Positions 1 to 12,043 are shown, numbered from the stretch's first letter. The stretch is DNA of 44,226 nucleotides from Prevotellaceae bacterium UBA2852 (GCA_002350855.1 DEFM01000037.1:594-44819), one strand, 5' to 3'. Numbers and translations: made by a program. The notes: generated from the letters alone by a model not told the origin.

Positions 1-537
1 GACGTATTCTCAATCACTGGTCGTGGTACTGTTGCTACTGGTCGTATCGAAACAGGTGTTGTTAAGGTAGGTGACCCAGTTCAGCTCCTCGGTCTTGGTG
101 AAGATGCAAGCTCTGTTGTAACAGGTGTTGAAATGTTCCGTAAGATCCTTGACGAAGGTGAAGCAGGTGATAACGTAGGTCTTCTCCTCCGTGGTATCGA
201 CAAGAAAGATGTTAAGCGTGGTATGGTTATCACTCACCCAGGAGCTATCACTCCTCACCAGGGCTTCAAGGCTTCAATCTACGTATTGAAGAAGGAAGAA
301 GGTGGTCGCCACACTCCATTCAAGAACCACTATCGTCCACAGTTCTACCTCCGCACAATGGACTGTACAGGTGAAATCGCTCTCCCAGACGGAGTAGAAA
401 TGGTTATGCCTGGCGATAACGTAGAAATCAAGGTTGAACTTATCTACCCAGTAGCACTCAACGTTGGTCTTCGTTTCGCAATCCGCGAAGGTGGCCGTAC
501 AGTAGGTTCTGGTCAGATCACTGAAGTGTTCGACTAA
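1..537 (+). CDS. tuf: Elongation factor Tu, C-terminal part (5' end outside window)
   Basis: EF-Tu delivers aminoacyl-tRNA to the ribosome as a GTP complex in the cytoplasm. The reading frame is open from base 1 and ends at TAA 535-537, giving the last 178 residues of a protein of about 395. The visible part is beta-barrel domains II and III; the GTPase domain lies upstream of the window. The first visible residues ([19 protein letters not shown]) are the conserved start of domain II, and the [13 protein letters not shown] segment is typical of domain III. The order tuf, tRNA-Trp, secE, nusG is the usual Bacteroidetes arrangement. An internal ATG at 133 is in frame but is not the start. Confidence 0.97.
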   Translation, partial: DVFSITGRGTVATGRIETGVVKVGDPVQLLGLGEDASSVVTGVEMFRKILDEGEAGDNVGLLLRGIDKKDVKRGMVITHPGAITPHQGFKASIYVLKKEEGGRHTPFKNHYRPQFYLRTMDCTGEIALPDGVEMVMPGDNVEIKVELIYPVALNVGLRFAIREGGRTVGSGQITEVFD

Positions 538-566
538 TCGATAGTACGAAATAATCGCACATAAAC

Positions 567-608
567 TAGTTGGCTCTCTCGGAGGTTCCCTTATGGGAGA
601 GCCAACTA
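567..608 (+). terminator. Long hairpin between tuf and tRNA-Trp
   Basis: A perfect 12-bp stem pairs 567-578 with 597-608 around an 18-nt loop. No T-run follows; the tRNA begins five bases later. It could attenuate tuf transcription or act as a processing site that frees the tRNA from the tuf transcript. The pairing is seen directly; the function is inferred. Confidence 0.55.
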
Positions 609-612
609 TCAC

Positions 613-685
613 ACGGGAATAGCTCAGTTGGCAGAGCACTGGTCTCCAAAACCAGGTGTCGGGAGTTCGAGCCTCTCTTCCCGTG
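613..685 (+). tRNA. trnW: tRNA-Trp (anticodon CCA)
   Basis: A complete cloverleaf can be drawn. The acceptor stem is 613-619 (ACGGGAA) with 678-684 (TTCCCGT), with discriminator G685. The D-arm is GCTC…GAGC. The anticodon stem CTGGT/ACCAG carries loop CTCCAAA, giving anticodon CCA for tryptophan. The T-arm contains TTCGAGC. The 3' CCA is not encoded. It lies between tuf and secE on the same strand and is probably co-transcribed with them. Confidence 0.97.
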
Positions 686-701
686 CTAAATTATTAGAGA
701 T

Positions 702-899
702 ATGTTTAAAAGTATTGCTACATATTGTAAAGAATCCTACGTTGAGCTTGTTCACAAAGTGACATGGCCTTCAAGAAAGGAATTGATGAACAGTGCAGTG
801 ATGGTTCTCTCTGCTTCCATCGTCATTGCGCTCGTCATTTTCGTAATGGATCTTGTTTTCGAAAAGTTGACTCACATTGTTTACTCACTCTTTAACTAA
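702..899 (+). CDS. secE: Preprotein translocase subunit SecE
   Basis: SecE is the small essential subunit of the SecYEG channel in the inner membrane. This 65-aa protein has the single-TM form usual in Bacteroidetes. An amphipathic N-terminal helix includes the conserved ELVHKVTWPSRKE segment (about residues 15-27), followed by one membrane span (about residues 32-55, SAVMVLSASIVIALVIFVMD). It starts 16 bases after the tRNA and ends 17 bases before nusG, as in the conserved secE-nusG pair. Confidence 0.96.
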   Translation: MFKSIATYCKESYVELVHKVTWPSRKELMNSAVMVLSASIVIALVIFVMDLVFEKLTHIVYSLFN

Positions 900-916
900 T
901 AGGGAGATAGTGAATC

Positions 917-1456
917 ATGGAAGTAAAAACTAATTGGTACGTACTGAAGGCAATCAGTGGCAAGGAGACTAAAGTCAAGGACTATATTGAACTTGACATG
1001 AAGAACCACCACTATGAGCATTTGGTACCCCAGGTACTTATTCCGATCAAACGTGTTGAACAGATGGTTCGCAACAAGCGCGTTGTCAAGGAGTTGAATA
1101 TGCTCCCGGGCTATGTGCTGGTTGAGGCAGCTCTCAACGCTGAGATTGCGCACATGCTGCGCAACACACCAGGAGTTCTCGGATTCCTCGGAGGAACGGA
1201 CAACCCGACTCCTCTGCGCCAGGCAGAAATCAATCGTATGCTCGGCGTCGATCTGGGAACAGAAGAAGCACCACAGGTATTTGAGGTGCAGTTCCTGGAA
1301 GGTGAAAGCGTGAAGGTGACCGACGGTCCGTTCAGCGGTTTCAACGGAATAATCGAAAACATTGATACCGACAAACAAAAATTGAAGGTTTCTGTAAAGA
1401 TTTTCGGACGTACTACACCGCTCGAACTCAGCTTTGGACAAGTAGAAAAAGAATGA
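917..1456 (+). CDS. nusG: Transcription termination/antitermination factor NusG
   Basis: NusG binds RNA polymerase, suppresses pausing and couples transcription to translation or Rho. The 179-aa protein has the NGN domain at the N-terminus (NWYVLKAISGKE at residues 6-17; the MLPGYVLVEA core strand) and a KOW domain near the C-terminus (VKVTDGPFSGFNGIIENI). Length matches the family. The stop codon TGA (1454-1456) lies inside the first arm of a hairpin followed by a T-run, so downstream readthrough may be controlled. Confidence 0.97.
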   Translation: MEVKTNWYVLKAISGKETKVKDYIELDMKNHHYEHLVPQVLIPIKRVEQMVRNKRVVKELNMLPGYVLVEAALNAEIAHMLRNTPGVLGFLGGTDNPTPLRQAEINRMLGVDLGTEEAPQVFEVQFLEGESVKVTDGPFSGFNGIIENIDTDKQKLKVSVKIFGRTTPLELSFGQVEKE

Positions 1457-1485
1457 CGATGATGTTACGCATCGTCAGTTTTTTG
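1454..1485 (+). terminator. Attenuator/terminator between nusG and rplK
   Basis: TGACGATG (1454-1461) pairs perfectly with CATCGTCA (1470-1477) around an 8-nt loop, and GTTTTTTG follows. The first arm overlaps the nusG stop codon. It would partly separate secE-nusG expression from the ribosomal protein genes. Confidence 0.7.
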
Positions 1486-1519
1486 CGTAGATATAATTAT
1501 TTAAATTTAAGAAAACAAA

Positions 1520-1957
1520 ATGGCTAAAGAAGTTGCTGGATTAATCAAACTACAGATTAAGGGTGGCGCTGCAAATCCATCACCTCCAGTAGGACCTGCA
1601 CTTGGTTCTAAGGGTATTAACATCATGGACTTTTGCAAGCAGTTCAACGCCAGAACTCAAGATAAGGCAGGTAAGATACTTCCTGTTGTTATCACTTATT
1701 ATGCAGACAAGTCTTTTGATTTCGTAATTAAGACTCCTCCTGCAGCAGTTCAACTGCTCGAAGCATCAAAGGCAAAGAAGGGTTCATCTGAACCTAACCG
1801 TTCTAAGGTGGCAGAGGTGACTTGGGATCAAGTAAAGGCTATCGCAGAAGATAAGATGCCTGATTTGAACTGTTTCACTATCGAATCAGCAATGAAGATG
1901 GTGGCAGGTACTGCACGCAGTATGGGTATCAAAGTTAAAGGAGATTTCCCCGCATAA
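1520..1957 (+). CDS. rplK: 50S ribosomal protein L11
   Basis: L11 is part of the GTPase-associated centre of the large subunit. The 145-aa length matches the family. The N-terminal domain carries the proline-rich hinge ([20 protein letters not shown], about residues 15-34), and the C-terminal rRNA-binding domain ends with [11 protein letters not shown]. It is the first gene of the L11-L1-L10-L7/L12 group; rplA follows 16 bases later. Confidence 0.97.
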   Translation: MAKEVAGLIKLQIKGGAANPSPPVGPALGSKGINIMDFCKQFNARTQDKAGKILPVVITYYADKSFDFVIKTPPAAVQLLEASKAKKGSSEPNRSKVAEVTWDQVKAIAEDKMPDLNCFTIESAMKMVAGTARSMGIKVKGDFPA

Positions 1958-1973
1958 TTAAAATTCAATTAAG

Positions 1974-2675
1974 ATGAGTAAACTTACAAAAAATCAAAAG
2001 AAAGTTGCTGACAAGATTGAGGCAGGGAAAGCTTATAATTTAACTGAAGCTGCATCACTTCTGAAGGAAATCACCTTCACTAAGTTCGATGCTTCTGTCG
2101 ATATCGATATGCGTTTGGGCGTTGACCCTCGCAAGGCAAATCAGATGGTTCGTGGCGTAGTATCGCTGCCTAACGGAACTGGTAAAGAAGTACGCGTACT
2201 CTGCTTGTGTACATCCGACCAAGAGACAGCTGCTAAGGAAGCAGGTGCCGACTATGTAGGTCTCGACGAATATATCGAAAAGATCAAGGGCGGATGGACC
2301 GATGTTGACGTTATTATCACTATGCCTTCTTGCATGGGTAAGATTGGTGCACTGGGTCGTGTTCTCGGTCCACGTGGATTGATGCCTAACCCAAAGAGCG
2401 GTACAGTAACAATGGACGTTGCGAAAGCAGTTAAAGAGGTTAAGCAAGGTAAGATCGACTTCAAAGTTGACAAGTCTGGTATCGTTCACGCTTCAATCGG
2501 TAAGGTATCGTTTGACGCACAGAAGATTCAGGAGAACGCTCAGGAGTTCATCAACACTATCATCAAGCTGAAGCCTGCTACTGCAAAGGGTACATACATC
2601 AAGAGCATTTATCTTTCAAGTACTATGAGTCAGGGTATCAAGATTGACCCTAAATCTGTTGAATCACAAAAATAG
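1974..2675 (+). CDS. rplA: 50S ribosomal protein L1
   Basis: L1 forms the mobile L1 stalk at the ribosomal E site and in many bacteria represses its own operon. The 233-aa protein shows the family signature [20 protein letters not shown] and the following KSGTVTMDV. It lies 16 bases after rplK and 8 bases before rplJ, so the genes are probably translated from one mRNA. Confidence 0.97.
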   Translation: MSKLTKNQKKVADKIEAGKAYNLTEAASLLKEITFTKFDASVDIDMRLGVDPRKANQMVRGVVSLPNGTGKEVRVLCLCTSDQETAAKEAGADYVGLDEYIEKIKGGWTDVDVIITMPSCMGKIGALGRVLGPRGLMPNPKSGTVTMDVAKAVKEVKQGKIDFKVDKSGIVHASIGKVSFDAQKIQENAQEFINTIIKLKPATAKGTYIKSIYLSSTMSQGIKIDPKSVESQK

Positions 2676-2683
2676 AATAAATC

Positions 2684-3205
2684 ATGAAGAAAGAAGATAA
2701 AAGCTTACTTATAAATCAACTTGTAGAGACTCTCAAACAGTATCCTCACTTCTACCTTGTTGACGTTACTGCACTCGACAGTGCAACAACAAGCGCACTC
2801 CGTCGCGAGTGCTTCAAGCAGGAAGTGAAACTGCAAGTAGTTAAGAACACACTCTTCGAGAAGGCTCTCGAGCAGCTCGACGGTGATTTCTCTGCACTTG
2901 CTCCATGCTTGAAGGGAACTACAGGTGTGATGTATTGCCAAACTGCAAATGTTCCTGCAAAACTTATCAAGAAGTTTGCTAAGGACAATGGTGACAAGCC
3001 AGGTCTGAAGGGTGCATACGCAGAAGAAAGCATCTATGTCGGTGCTGAGAACTTGTCTGCACTTTGTGCAATCAAGAGCAAGAACGAACTCCTCGGAGAA
3101 GTTGTTGCAGCACTCGAAGGTTCTATCAATGGAGTTCTTTCTGCACTCGATGCAGGTACAACCATACATGGTCTTCTCGACGCAGTCGAAAAGAAAAACG
3201 CTTAA
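2684..3205 (+). CDS. rplJ: 50S ribosomal protein L10
   Basis: L10 anchors L7/L12 dimers on the ribosomal stalk. The 173-aa protein has the usual N-terminal rRNA-binding domain (YPHFYLVDVTALDS; LRRECFKQEVKLQVVKNTL) and a C-terminal helix that binds L7/L12. It begins 8 bases after rplA. An 88-base gap without a clear hairpin separates it from rplL. Confidence 0.96.
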   Translation: MKKEDKSLLINQLVETLKQYPHFYLVDVTALDSATTSALRRECFKQEVKLQVVKNTLFEKALEQLDGDFSALAPCLKGTTGVMYCQTANVPAKLIKKFAKDNGDKPGLKGAYAEESIYVGAENLSALCAIKSKNELLGEVVAALEGSINGVLSALDAGTTIHGLLDAVEKKNA

Positions 3206-3293
3206 CCCTTTCAAGTTGAGCAACAATAATCTGCAAAGATTAATTAATTAAGAAAAAGAAAAAATAAAATAACCATTAAAAAAATTTAGAAAA

Positions 3294-3671
3294 ATGGCAG
3301 ATATCAAAGCTATTGCTGAAGAATTGGTAAATTTGACAGTAAAAGAAGTTACAGAATTGAAGGCTCTCTTGAAAGAAGAGTACGGAATTGAACCAGCTGC
3401 TGCAGCTGTTGCAGTTGCTGCCGGTCCTGCTGCTGCTGGTGAAGCTGCTGCAGAAGAGAAGACATCTTTCGATGTTGTTCTTAAGAACGCAGGTGCTGCT
3501 AAGCTCCAGGTAGTAAAGGCAGTTAAGGAAGCTGCTGGTCTCGGTCTGAAGGAAGCAAAGGATCTTGTTGACGCTGCTCCAACTAACGTTAAGGAAGGTG
3601 TAGACAAGGCTACTGCAGAAGCACTTAAGGCTGCTCTCGAAGCTGCTGGTGCAGAAGTAGAAATCAAGTAA
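3294..3671 (+). CDS. rplL: 50S ribosomal protein L7/L12
   Basis: L7/L12 is the multicopy stalk protein that recruits translational GTPases. The 125-aa sequence has an N-terminal dimerisation helix, an Ala-rich hinge (about residues 38-58, [19 protein letters not shown]) and the conserved C-terminal domain ([14 protein letters not shown], [15 protein letters not shown]). A strong hairpin with T-run follows before rpoB, consistent with higher expression of L7/L12 than of polymerase subunits. Confidence 0.97.
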   Translation: MADIKAIAEELVNLTVKEVTELKALLKEEYGIEPAAAAVAVAAGPAAAGEAAAEEKTSFDVVLKNAGAAKLQVVKAVKEAAGLGLKEAKDLVDAAPTNVKEGVDKATAEALKAALEAAGAEVEIK

Positions 3672-3694
3672 TCTACGTCAATCAGATAAGAATT

Positions 3695-3732
3695 GGTTGA
3701 GAACTCTCAGGTTGGGAGTTCTTAACCTTTTT
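3695..3732 (+). terminator. Attenuator between rplL and rpoB
   Basis: A 12-bp stem (3695-3706 with 3716-3727, one G-T pair) with a 9-nt loop is followed directly by TTTTT (3728-3732). It lies 24 bases after the rplL stop, where rpoBC attenuators sit in other bacteria. Partial readthrough would lower rpoBC transcription relative to rplL. Confidence 0.8.
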
Positions 3733-3800
3733 GTGTCTTCAATCAATTGCTGACACATTCGTCGTTTTCACACCAAAAGAAACCCTACAATAACAAAGAG

Positions 3801-6800
3801 ATGTCTAAAATCGTTAATAATCGCGTTGATTTCTCGTCAGTACAGAATCCGGTTCCATACCCCGATTTTCTTGACGTGCAACTAAAGTCGTTCAGAGATT
3901 TCTTGCAGCTGGACACCCCTCCTGAAAAGCGCAAGAACGATGGATTGTACAAGGTGTTTGCAGAGAATTTCCCAATTGCAGACACACGCAACAACTTCGT
4001 CCTTGAGTTTTTGGATTACTACATCGACGCTCCACGCTATTCAATTGAAGAGTGTCTGGAACGTGGATTAACCTACAGTGTACCTTTAAAGGCAAAGCTC
4101 AAACTTTATTGCTCAGACCCTGATCATGAAGACTTTGACACTGTGATTCAGGATGTTTTCCTCGGTCCTATTCCTTATATGACCGACAACGGAACATTCG
4201 TAATCAACGGCGCTGAACGTGTTGTTGTTTCTCAGCTCCACCGTTCACCTGGTGTGTTCTTCGGTTCAAGCGTACACTCAAACGGTACACCTCTCTTCTC
4301 TGCACGTATCATTCCTTTCAAGGGTTCGTGGATTGAGTTTGCTACCGACATCAACAACGTGATGTATGCCTACATCGACCGTAAGAAGAAATTGCCTGTT
4401 ACAACTCTTCTTCGTGCCATAGGCTTCGAGAAAGATAAGGACATCCTTCAGATTTTCAATCTCGCTGAGGAAGTTAAGGCAAACAAGACAAGTCTGAAGA
4501 AAGTACTTGGCCGTCGTTTGGCTGCTCGTGTCCTGAAGTCTTGGATTGAGGACTTCGTGGATGAGGAAACCGGTGAAGTTGTTTCCATCGAGCGTAACGA
4601 AATGATAATCGACCGTGAGACTGTGCTCGAAGAGGAGCACATCGACCAGATTCTTGAGACAGGAGTAGAGCATATTCTTGTTCACAAGGAAACTACCAAC
4701 ACAAGCGATTACTCGATTATCTTCAATACTCTGCAAAAAGACCCCAGCAACTCCGAGAAGGAAGCAGTTGTTTATATCTACCGTCAGTTGCGTAACGCAG
4801 ATCCTGCTGATGACGCAAGTGCTCGTGAAGTAATCAACAACCTGTTCTTCTCTGACAAGCGCTATGACTTGGGAGATGTTGGTCGTTACAGAATCAACAA
4901 GAAGCTTGGTCTTGACACAGATCCTGAAATCCGTGTCCTCACCAAGGAAGATATAATCGAAATCATCAAGTACCTTGTTGAGTTAGCTAACTCCAAGGCT
5001 GTAGTTGATGATATCGACCACTTGAGCAACCGTCGCGTACGTACTGTCGGTGAGCAGCTTTCAAACCAGTTTACAGTTGGTTTGGCACGTATGAGCCGTA
5101 CTATCCGTGAACGTATGAATGTGCGCGACAATGAAGTGTTCACTCCAACCGACCTTATCAATGCAAAGACCATTTCGTCGGTTATCAACTCATTCTTCGG
5201 TACCAATGCACTTTCACAGTTCATGGACCAGACCAACCCACTTGCTGAGGTAACTCACAAACGTCGTTTGTCTGCACTCGGTCCTGGCGGTTTGTCTCGT
5301 GAAAGAGCCGGATTCGAGGTTCGTGACGTACACTACACTCACTACGGTCGTCTCTGTCCTATCGAGTCTCCTGAAGGTCCTAACATCGGTCTTATCTCCT
5401 CACTCTGTGTATATGCTAAGATCAATAGCCTCGGATTCATCGAGACTCCATACCGCAAGGTAACTGACAGCGTTGTGGACATTGATCCAGAGCACATCGT
5501 TTACATGACTGCAGAGGAAGAGGAAGCTAAGATTATCGGTCAGGGTAACGCACCTCTGACAAAGGACGGTCACTTCATCCGTAAGGTGGTTAAGTGCCGT
5601 AAGGATGCCGACTATCCAGTGGTTCCACCATCACAGGTTGACCTCGTGGACGTTGCACCACAGCAGATTGCATCTATCGCAGCTGCCCTGATTCCATTCC
5701 TGGAGCACGACGACGCACACCGCGCACTCATGGGATCAAACATGATGCGCCAGGCAGTTCCATTGCTCCGTACCGAGGCACCTATCGTAGGTACAGGTAT
5801 CGAGCGTCAGGTCTGCGAAGACTCTCGCACAATGATCACAGCAGAAGGTGACGGTGTTGTAGAATATGTTGACGCATGCACTATCCGCATCCTCTATGAC
5901 CGCACAGAAGACGAGGAGTTTGTAAGCTTCGAGCCAGCGGTTAAGGAGTACAAACTGCCTAAGTTCCGTCGTACCAACCAGAACATGACAATCGACCTCC
6001 GTCCGCTCTGCAATCGTGGCCAGCGTGTGAAGAAGGGTGATATCCTTACTGAAGGTTACGCTACAGCAGACGGTGAGCTTGCACTCGGTCGCAACCTCCT
6101 CGTGGCTTACATGCCTTGGAAGGGTTACAACTATGAGGACGCAATCGTGCTCAACGAACGTGTGGTACGTGAAGACATCCTCACTTCTGTTCACGTTGAC
6201 GAGTTCTCACTCGAAGTACGTGAGACCAAGCGTGGTGTTGAGGAACTCACAAGCGATATTCCAAACGTCAGCGAAGATGCAACCAAGGATTTGGACGACA
6301 ACGGTATTGTACGTGTCGGTGCACGCATCGAACCAGGCGACATCCTCATCGGTAAGATTACTCCTAAGGGAGAATCCGACCCATCACCAGAAGAGAAACT
6401 TCTCCGTGCTATCTTCGGTGACAAGGCTGGTGACGTTAAGGATGCTTCACTCAAGGCTACACCATCGCTCAGCGGTGTGGTTATCGACAAGAAACTCTTC
6501 TCTAAGGCTATTAAGACACGTGCCGACAAGAACCGCGACCGTCAGGAATTGCCAAAACTCGACAACGAGTTCCAGGACAAGGTTGACGACTTCAAGGCAA
6601 TCCTTATCGACAAGCTCCTTACTCTTACCAAGGGCAAGACATCACAGGGCGTTAAGGACTACATGGGTGCAGAAATCATCCCTGTAGGAGCTAAGTTCAC
6701 AGCAGGTGCTCTTGAAAACCTCGACTATACAATTATTCAGCTTAGCGGATGGACCAAAGATGAGCACACCAATGACCTCATCCGTCAGGTTGTAATCAAT

Positions 6801-7610
6801 TACCTCAAGAAATATAAGATTCTCGACGCAGAACTCAAGCGTAAGAAGTTTGCCCTCACAATCGGTGATGAACTGCCTTCAGGCATCATCCAGATGGCAA
6901 AAGTCTATGTGGCTAAGAAACGTAAGATCGGTGTCGGTGACAAGATGGCGGGACGCCACGGAAACAAGGGTATTGTGTCCAAGGTTGTTCGTCAGGAAGA
7001 TATGCCGTTCCTCGAGGATGGAACACCTGTCGACATCGTGCTCAACCCTCTGGGTGTGCCATCACGTATGAACATCGGACAGATCTTCGAAGCAGTCCTC
7101 GGTTCTGCCGGAAAGAAACTCGGTGTGAAGTTCGCAACTCCTATCTTCGACGGTGCACACCTCGAAGACCTGTGCGAATGGACCGACAAGGCAGGATTGC
7201 CACGCTACGGACGTACATATCTTTACAATGGTGAAACCGGCCTTCGTTTCGACCAGCCTGCAACAGTGGGTGTGACATACATGTTGAAACTCGGTCACAT
7301 GGTTGAAGACAAGATGCATGCACGTTCAATTGGTCCGTACTCACTCATTACCCAACAGCCACTTGGTGGTAAGGCACAGTTTGGTGGTCAGCGTTTCGGA
7401 GAAATGGAAGTATGGGCACTCGAGGCATTCGGTGCATCCCACGTTCTTCAAGAGATTCTCACTATCAAGTCCGATGACGTTACAGGCCGTTCTAAGGCTT
7501 ACGAAGCAATCGTCAAGGGTGAGCCAATGCCAACTCCTGGCATCCCAGAGTCACTCAACGTGCTTCTCCACGAACTTCGCGGATTGGGATTGAGCATAAG
7601 TCTCGAATAA
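3801..7610 (+). CDS. rpoB: DNA-directed RNA polymerase subunit beta
   Basis: This is the beta subunit of RNA polymerase, forming with beta' the catalytic cleft. I chose ATG 3801 ([12 protein letters not shown]), giving 1269 aa as usual in Bacteroidales. The in-frame extension back to 3747 would begin just after the attenuator and adds 18 residues without family character. The rifampicin-pocket segment ([19 protein letters not shown]) has the residues seen in sensitive polymerases, followed by [17 protein letters not shown]. The C-terminus contains [10 protein letters not shown] and the [19 protein letters not shown] clamp segment. rpoC follows after 78 bases. Confidence 0.98.
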   Translation: MSKIVNNRVDFSSVQNPVPYPDFLDVQLKSFRDFLQLDTPPEKRKNDGLYKVFAENFPIADTRNNFVLEFLDYYIDAPRYSIEECLERGLTYSVPLKAKLKLYCSDPDHEDFDTVIQDVFLGPIPYMTDNGTFVINGAERVVVSQLHRSPGVFFGSSVHSNGTPLFSARIIPFKGSWIEFATDINNVMYAYIDRKKKLPVTTLLRAIGFEKDKDILQIFNLAEEVKANKTSLKKVLGRRLAARVLKSWIEDFVDEETGEVVSIERNEMIIDRETVLEEEHIDQILETGVEHILVHKETTNTSDYSIIFNTLQKDPSNSEKEAVVYIYRQLRNADPADDASAREVINNLFFSDKRYDLGDVGRYRINKKLGLDTDPEIRVLTKEDIIEIIKYLVELANSKAVVDDIDHLSNRRVRTVGEQLSNQFTVGLARMSRTIRERMNVRDNEVFTPTDLINAKTISSVINSFFGTNALSQFMDQTNPLAEVTHKRRLSALGPGGLSRERAGFEVRDVHYTHYGRLCPIESPEGPNIGLISSLCVYAKINSLGFIETPYRKVTDSVVDIDPEHIVYMTAEEEEAKIIGQGNAPLTKDGHFIRKVVKCRKDADYPVVPPSQVDLVDVAPQQIASIAAALIPFLEHDDAHRALMGSNMMRQAVPLLRTEAPIVGTGIERQVCEDSRTMITAEGDGVVEYVDACTIRILYDRTEDEEFVSFEPAVKEYKLPKFRRTNQNMTIDLRPLCNRGQRVKKGDILTEGYATADGELALGRNLLVAYMPWKGYNYEDAIVLNERVVREDILTSVHVDEFSLEVRETKRGVEELTSDIPNVSEDATKDLDDNGIVRVGARIEPGDILIGKITPKGESDPSPEEKLLRAIFGDKAGDVKDASLKATPSLSGVVIDKKLFSKAIKTRADKNRDRQELPKLDNEFQDKVDDFKAILIDKLLTLTKGKTSQGVKDYMGAEIIPVGAKFTAGALENLDYTIIQLSGWTKDEHTNDLIRQVVINYLKKYKILDAELKRKKFALTIGDELPSGIIQMAKVYVAKKRKIGVGDKMAGRHGNKGIVSKVVRQEDMPFLEDGTPVDIVLNPLGVPSRMNIGQIFEAVLGSAGKKLGVKFATPIFDGAHLEDLCEWTDKAGLPRYGRTYLYNGETGLRFDQPATVGVTYMLKLGHMVEDKMHARSIGPYSLITQQPLGGKAQFGGQRFGEMEVWALEAFGASHVLQEILTIKSDDVTGRSKAYEAIVKGEPMPTPGIPESLNVLLHELRGLGLSISLE

Positions 7611-7688
7611 AATATAAAAAATATCATCTTGTGACAATCCAGTTTGTCGCATCCGATTAAGTATCAATTTTTTATACCATATATAAAG

Positions 7689-10600
7689 ATGGCATTTAAG
7701 AAAGAATCAAAGATAAAGACGAATTTCTCCAAGATAACCATTGGTCTTGCATCACCAGAGGAAATTCTCGAGAACTCTTATGGCGAAATTCTCAAGCCGG
7801 AGACCATCAACTACCGCACTTACAAGCCTGAGCGCGACGGTCTGTTCTGTGAACGCATTTTCGGTCCTACCAAGGATTACGAATGCCACTGCGGAAAGTA
7901 CAAGCGCATCCGTTACAAAGGTATTGTCTGCGACCGTTGTGGTGTTGAGGTAACAGAGAAGAAGGTTCGTCGTGAACGTACTGGTCACATCGCTCTTGTT
8001 GTGCCTGTAGCTCACATCTGGTATTTCCGTTCACTCCCCAACAAGATTGGTTACCTGCTCGGACTGCCAACCAAGAAACTCGATGCTGTAATCTACTACG
8101 AGCGCTATATCATCATTCAGGCCGGTGTAGCAGAAAACGCAGAAAGAAATATACTTAACACAGAACTCCTTTCTGAAGAGGAATACTGGGACATCGTTGA
8201 CAACTTGCCAGCAGGAAACCAGCAGCTCCCTGACGACGATCCTGAGAAGTTCATCGCTATGATGGGTGCCGAGGCTATTGAGTTCATGCTTAAGCGTGTT
8301 GACCTCGACAAGCTCTCTTACGAACTTCGTGACCAGGCAAACCAGGACTCTTCTCAGCAGCGCAAGACAGAATCGCTCAAGCGTCTGCAGGTAGTAGAGG
8401 CGTTCCGTGCTTCTCGTGGACGCAACAAGCCCGAGTGGATGATCATGCACAACCTGCCTGTAACTCCACCAGACCTCCGTCCGCTCGTTCCACTCGATGG
8501 TGGCCGTTTCGCAACCAGCGACCTCAACGACCTCTATCGTCGTGTCATCATCCGTAACAACCGTCTGAAGAGACTCATCGAGATCAAGGCTCCTGAAGTC
8601 ATCCTCCGCAACGAGAAGCGTATGCTTCAGGAAGCAGTTGACAGCCTCTTCGACAACTCTCGTAAGGCAAGTGCGGTTAAGTCTGAAAGCAACCGTCCTC
8701 TCAAGTCACTCTCTGACTCTCTGAAAGGTAAGCAGGGACGTTTCCGCCAGAACCTCCTCGGTAAGCGTGTCGACTATTCAGCACGTTCAGTTATCGTCGT
8801 AGGTCCTGAACTCAAGATGGGCGAGTGCGGTCTGCCAAAACTCATGGCTGCTGAACTCTACAAGCCATTCATCATCCGTAAGCTCATTGAGCGTGGTATC
8901 GTGAAGACAGTGAAGTCTGCAAAGAAGATTGTGGACCGTCGCGACGATGTAATTTGGGACATCCTCGAATATGTAATGAAGGGACACCCCGTATTACTCA
9001 ACCGTGCGCCAACACTTCACCGTCTAGGTATCCAGGCATTCCAGCCACGCATGATAGAAGGCAAGGCTATCCAGCTCCACCCACTCGCATGTACAGCGTT
9101 CAACGCCGACTTCGACGGTGACCAGATGGCTGTTCACCTCCCACTTTCCAATGAGGCTATCCTTGAGGCACAGCTCCTCATGCTTCAGTCACACAACATC
9201 CTCTCTCCAGCCAGTGGTGACCCAATCACCGTTCCTTCTCAGGATATGGTTCTCGGACTCTACTACATCTCTAAGATCCGTCCGGGTGCAAAGGGTGAGG
9301 GACTCACATTCTACGGACCAGAAGAGGCTATCATCGCCTACAACGAAGGCCGTGTTGACGTACACGCACCAATCAAGTGTATGGTTAAGGATGTTGACGA
9401 GAACGGCAATTACATCCATCACCTCGTAGAGACCACAGTCGGTCGTATCATCATCAATGACATCGTGCCTGACGAGATTGGTTTCGTAAACGAAGTAATT
9501 GGTAAGAAAGCCCTCAAGAAAGTCATCACAAAGGTTATCAAGGGTGTGGGTATGGCTCGTGCCTGCGATTTCCTCGACGGAATCAAGAATCTCGGTTATC
9601 GCCGCGCCTACGAAGGTGGACTTTCATTCGTGCTCGATGACATCATCATTCCTGCAGAGAAGGAACAGATCGTTCAGGACGGTCACGACCAGGTAGAGCA
9701 GATCCAGCAGAACTATGCATTCGGTCTTATCACCGATAAGGACCGTTATCAGCAGGTAATCGATACATGGACCAAGGTTAACGACAAACTGAAGACGACC
9801 CTGATGAAGCAGATGACCGAAGCCGACCAGGGATTCAATGCTGTCTTCATGATGCTCGACTCTGGTGCCCGTGGTTCTGCAGACCAGATTGCACAGCTCG
9901 CAGGTATGCGTGGTCTTATGGCTAAGCCTCAGAAGGCAGGTGCAAGCGATGCGAACATCATCGAGAACCCAATCCTTTCTAACTTCAAGGAAGGTATGTC
10001 AGTGCTTGAGTACTTCATCTCTACCCACGGTGCTCGTAAGGGTCTTGCCGATACAGCGTTGAAGACAGCCGACGCAGGTTACCTCACCCGTCGTCTTGTT
10101 GACGTCAGCCACGACGTAATTATTACTGAAGAAGACTGCGGCACTCTCCGCGGACTCATCTGCACAGCACTTAAGGACGGCGACCGCGTCGTTGCAAGTC
10201 TTGCAGAACGTATCCTCGGACGTGTTTCAGTTCACGATATTGTCAATCCTGCAACCAATGAACTTATCGTTGCTTCAGGAGAGGAAATCACCGAACGCAT
10301 CGCTGCGGAAATCGAAGCAGCCGGCATCGAGAGCGTTGAAATCCGTTCAGTTCTCACTTGCGAAAGCAAGCACGGTGTCTGCATGAAGTGCTACGGACGC
10401 AATCTCGCCACTTCACGCATGGTACAGAAAGGTGAAGCTGTCGGAGTCATCGCAGCTCAGGCCATCGGTGAGCCTGGTACACAGCTTACACTTCGTACAT
10501 TCCACGCCGGTGGTGTGGCAGGTAATGCTGCTGCCAACGCTCAGATTGTTGCTAAGCACCGCTGCCGTCTCGAATTCGAGGAACTTCGTACCATCTCACG

Positions 10601-11984
10601 TCCTACAGAGGATAACGAGAATGCACAGGTGGTTGTAGGTCGTCTTGCAGAACTCCGCTTCCTCGATCCAAACACAGGAATCGCACTTTCTACAGTACCT
10701 GTACCTTATGGTGCATCACTCTTCCATTTCGATGGAGAGATTGTTGAGAAGAACACTGTTATCGCAACTTGGGACCCATTCAATGCAGTCATCGTTACTG
10801 AATTCGATGGAACAACTCAGTTCGAAGGCGTTCAGGAAGGTGTTACCTACCGTGTTGAACAAGACGAGACAACCGGTCTCCGTGAACTCATCGTTACCGA
10901 ATCTCGTGACAAGGGCATCGTTCCTGTCTGCCATATCATCGGTGCCGACGGAGAAGTGCTTCGCACCTACAACTTCCCAATCAACGGACATATCGTTGTG
11001 GAAGACGGCAAGCAGCTCAAGGCCGGTGACATCCTTATCAAGATTCCACGTGCAGTCAGCAAGGCTGGTGACATCACCGGTGGTCTTCCACGTGTTACCG
11101 AACTCTTTGAGGCACGCAACCCGTCCAACCCTGCAATCGTTGCCGAAATCGACGGTGAGGTTACAATGGGTAAGGTTAAGCGTGGTAACCGTGAGATCAT
11201 CCTTACTTCCAAGGTAGGTGACGTTCGCAAGTACCTCGTTCCACTGTCAAAGCAGATTCTTGTTCAGGAGAACGACTACGTTCGTGCCGGAACACCACTG
11301 TCCGACGGTGCCATCACTCCAGCCGACATTCTTGCCATCAAGGGTCCTACAGCCGTTCAGGAATACATCGTTAATCAGGTACAGGACGTTTATCGTCTGC
11401 AGGGTGTGTCTATCAATGACAAGCACTTCGAAATCATCGTTCGTCAGATGATGCGCAAGGTACAGATCAACGACCCAGGCGACACTCGTTTCCTCGAAGG
11501 CGGTATTGTTGACAAACTCGAGTTTGCTGAAGAGAACGACCGCATCTGGGGCAAGAAAGTCGTTACCGACAAGGGCGACAGCGAGACTATGCAGGCAGGT
11601 ATGATTGTAACTGCACGCCGTCTGCGCGACGAGAACTCAATGCTCAAGCGCCGCGACCTCAAGCAGGTACAAGTACGCGATGCCGTTCCAGCAACTTCAA
11701 CTCAGATCCTTCAGGGAATCACACGTGCTGCCCTCGGAGCAACCAGCTTCATGTCTGCAGCATCATTCCAGGAGACAACCAAGGTTCTCAACGAAGCTGC
11801 AATCAGCGGCAAGAGCGACACACTCGAGGGAATGAAGGAGAACGTTATTTGCGGTCACCTCATCCCAGCAGGTACAGGTCTGCGCGAATTCGACCGTATC
11901 GTTGTCGGAAGCAAGGAAGAGGCTGCAGAAATGCGCCGTCCGGCATTCGACCCATCAGTTGCTTTCGCATCGTTTAGCCGATAA
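7689..11984 (+). CDS. rpoC: DNA-directed RNA polymerase subunit beta'
   Basis: This is the beta' subunit, carrying the catalytic magnesium site. ATG 7689 ([20 protein letters not shown]) gives 1431 aa; a TTG at 7644 would add 15 residues but is less likely. Visible landmarks are the N-terminal zinc ribbon ([20 protein letters not shown]), the catalytic [12 protein letters not shown], the second zinc site ([14 protein letters not shown]) and the trigger-loop/bridge-helix region ([19 protein letters not shown]). It is the last gene of the conserved cluster; a terminator follows after about 60 bases. Confidence 0.98.
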   Translation: MAFKKESKIKTNFSKITIGLASPEEILENSYGEILKPETINYRTYKPERDGLFCERIFGPTKDYECHCGKYKRIRYKGIVCDRCGVEVTEKKVRRERTGHIALVVPVAHIWYFRSLPNKIGYLLGLPTKKLDAVIYYERYIIIQAGVAENAERNILNTELLSEEEYWDIVDNLPAGNQQLPDDDPEKFIAMMGAEAIEFMLKRVDLDKLSYELRDQANQDSSQQRKTESLKRLQVVEAFRASRGRNKPEWMIMHNLPVTPPDLRPLVPLDGGRFATSDLNDLYRRVIIRNNRLKRLIEIKAPEVILRNEKRMLQEAVDSLFDNSRKASAVKSESNRPLKSLSDSLKGKQGRFRQNLLGKRVDYSARSVIVVGPELKMGECGLPKLMAAELYKPFIIRKLIERGIVKTVKSAKKIVDRRDDVIWDILEYVMKGHPVLLNRAPTLHRLGIQAFQPRMIEGKAIQLHPLACTAFNADFDGDQMAVHLPLSNEAILEAQLLMLQSHNILSPASGDPITVPSQDMVLGLYYISKIRPGAKGEGLTFYGPEEAIIAYNEGRVDVHAPIKCMVKDVDENGNYIHHLVETTVGRIIINDIVPDEIGFVNEVIGKKALKKVITKVIKGVGMARACDFLDGIKNLGYRRAYEGGLSFVLDDIIIPAEKEQIVQDGHDQVEQIQQNYAFGLITDKDRYQQVIDTWTKVNDKLKTTLMKQMTEADQGFNAVFMMLDSGARGSADQIAQLAGMRGLMAKPQKAGASDANIIENPILSNFKEGMSVLEYFISTHGARKGLADTALKTADAGYLTRRLVDVSHDVIITEEDCGTLRGLICTALKDGDRVVASLAERILGRVSVHDIVNPATNELIVASGEEITERIAAEIEAAGIESVEIRSVLTCESKHGVCMKCYGRNLATSRMVQKGEAVGVIAAQAIGEPGTQLTLRTFHAGGVAGNAAANAQIVAKHRCRLEFEELRTISRPTEDNENAQVVVGRLAELRFLDPNTGIALSTVPVPYGASLFHFDGEIVEKNTVIATWDPFNAVIVTEFDGTTQFEGVQEGVTYRVEQDETTGLRELIVTESRDKGIVPVCHIIGADGEVLRTYNFPINGHIVVEDGKQLKAGDILIKIPRAVSKAGDITGGLPRVTELFEARNPSNPAIVAEIDGEVTMGKVKRGNREIILTSKVGDVRKYLVPLSKQILVQENDYVRAGTPLSDGAITPADILAIKGPTAVQEYIVNQVQDVYRLQGVSINDKHFEIIVRQMMRKVQINDPGDTRFLEGGIVDKLEFAEENDRIWGKKVVTDKGDSETMQAGMIVTARRLRDENSMLKRRDLKQVQVRDAVPATSTQILQGITRAALGATSFMSAASFQETTKVLNEAAISGKSDTLEGMKENVICGHLIPAGTGLREFDRIVVGSKEEAAEMRRPAFDPSVAFASFSR

Positions 11985-12043
11985 CGTTTATCGTTTAACA
12001 GAAGTACCGGAGAACTTAAAAACTTAAGAACTCAAGAACTAAA

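Noticed and set aside
274..3667. Long antisense open frames opposite tuf, nusG, rplA, rplJ and rplL
   Set aside because: They mirror the codon bias of highly expressed genes, have no plausible domains and no start context.
3747..3800. Extended N-terminus of RpoB
   Set aside because: The extra 18 residues ([18 protein letters not shown]) have no family character and begin just after the attenuator. ATG 3801 fits RpoB homologues.
7644..7688. TTG-started extension of RpoC
   Set aside because: The 15 extra residues do not resemble RpoC. ATG 7689 gives the usual MAFKKES start.
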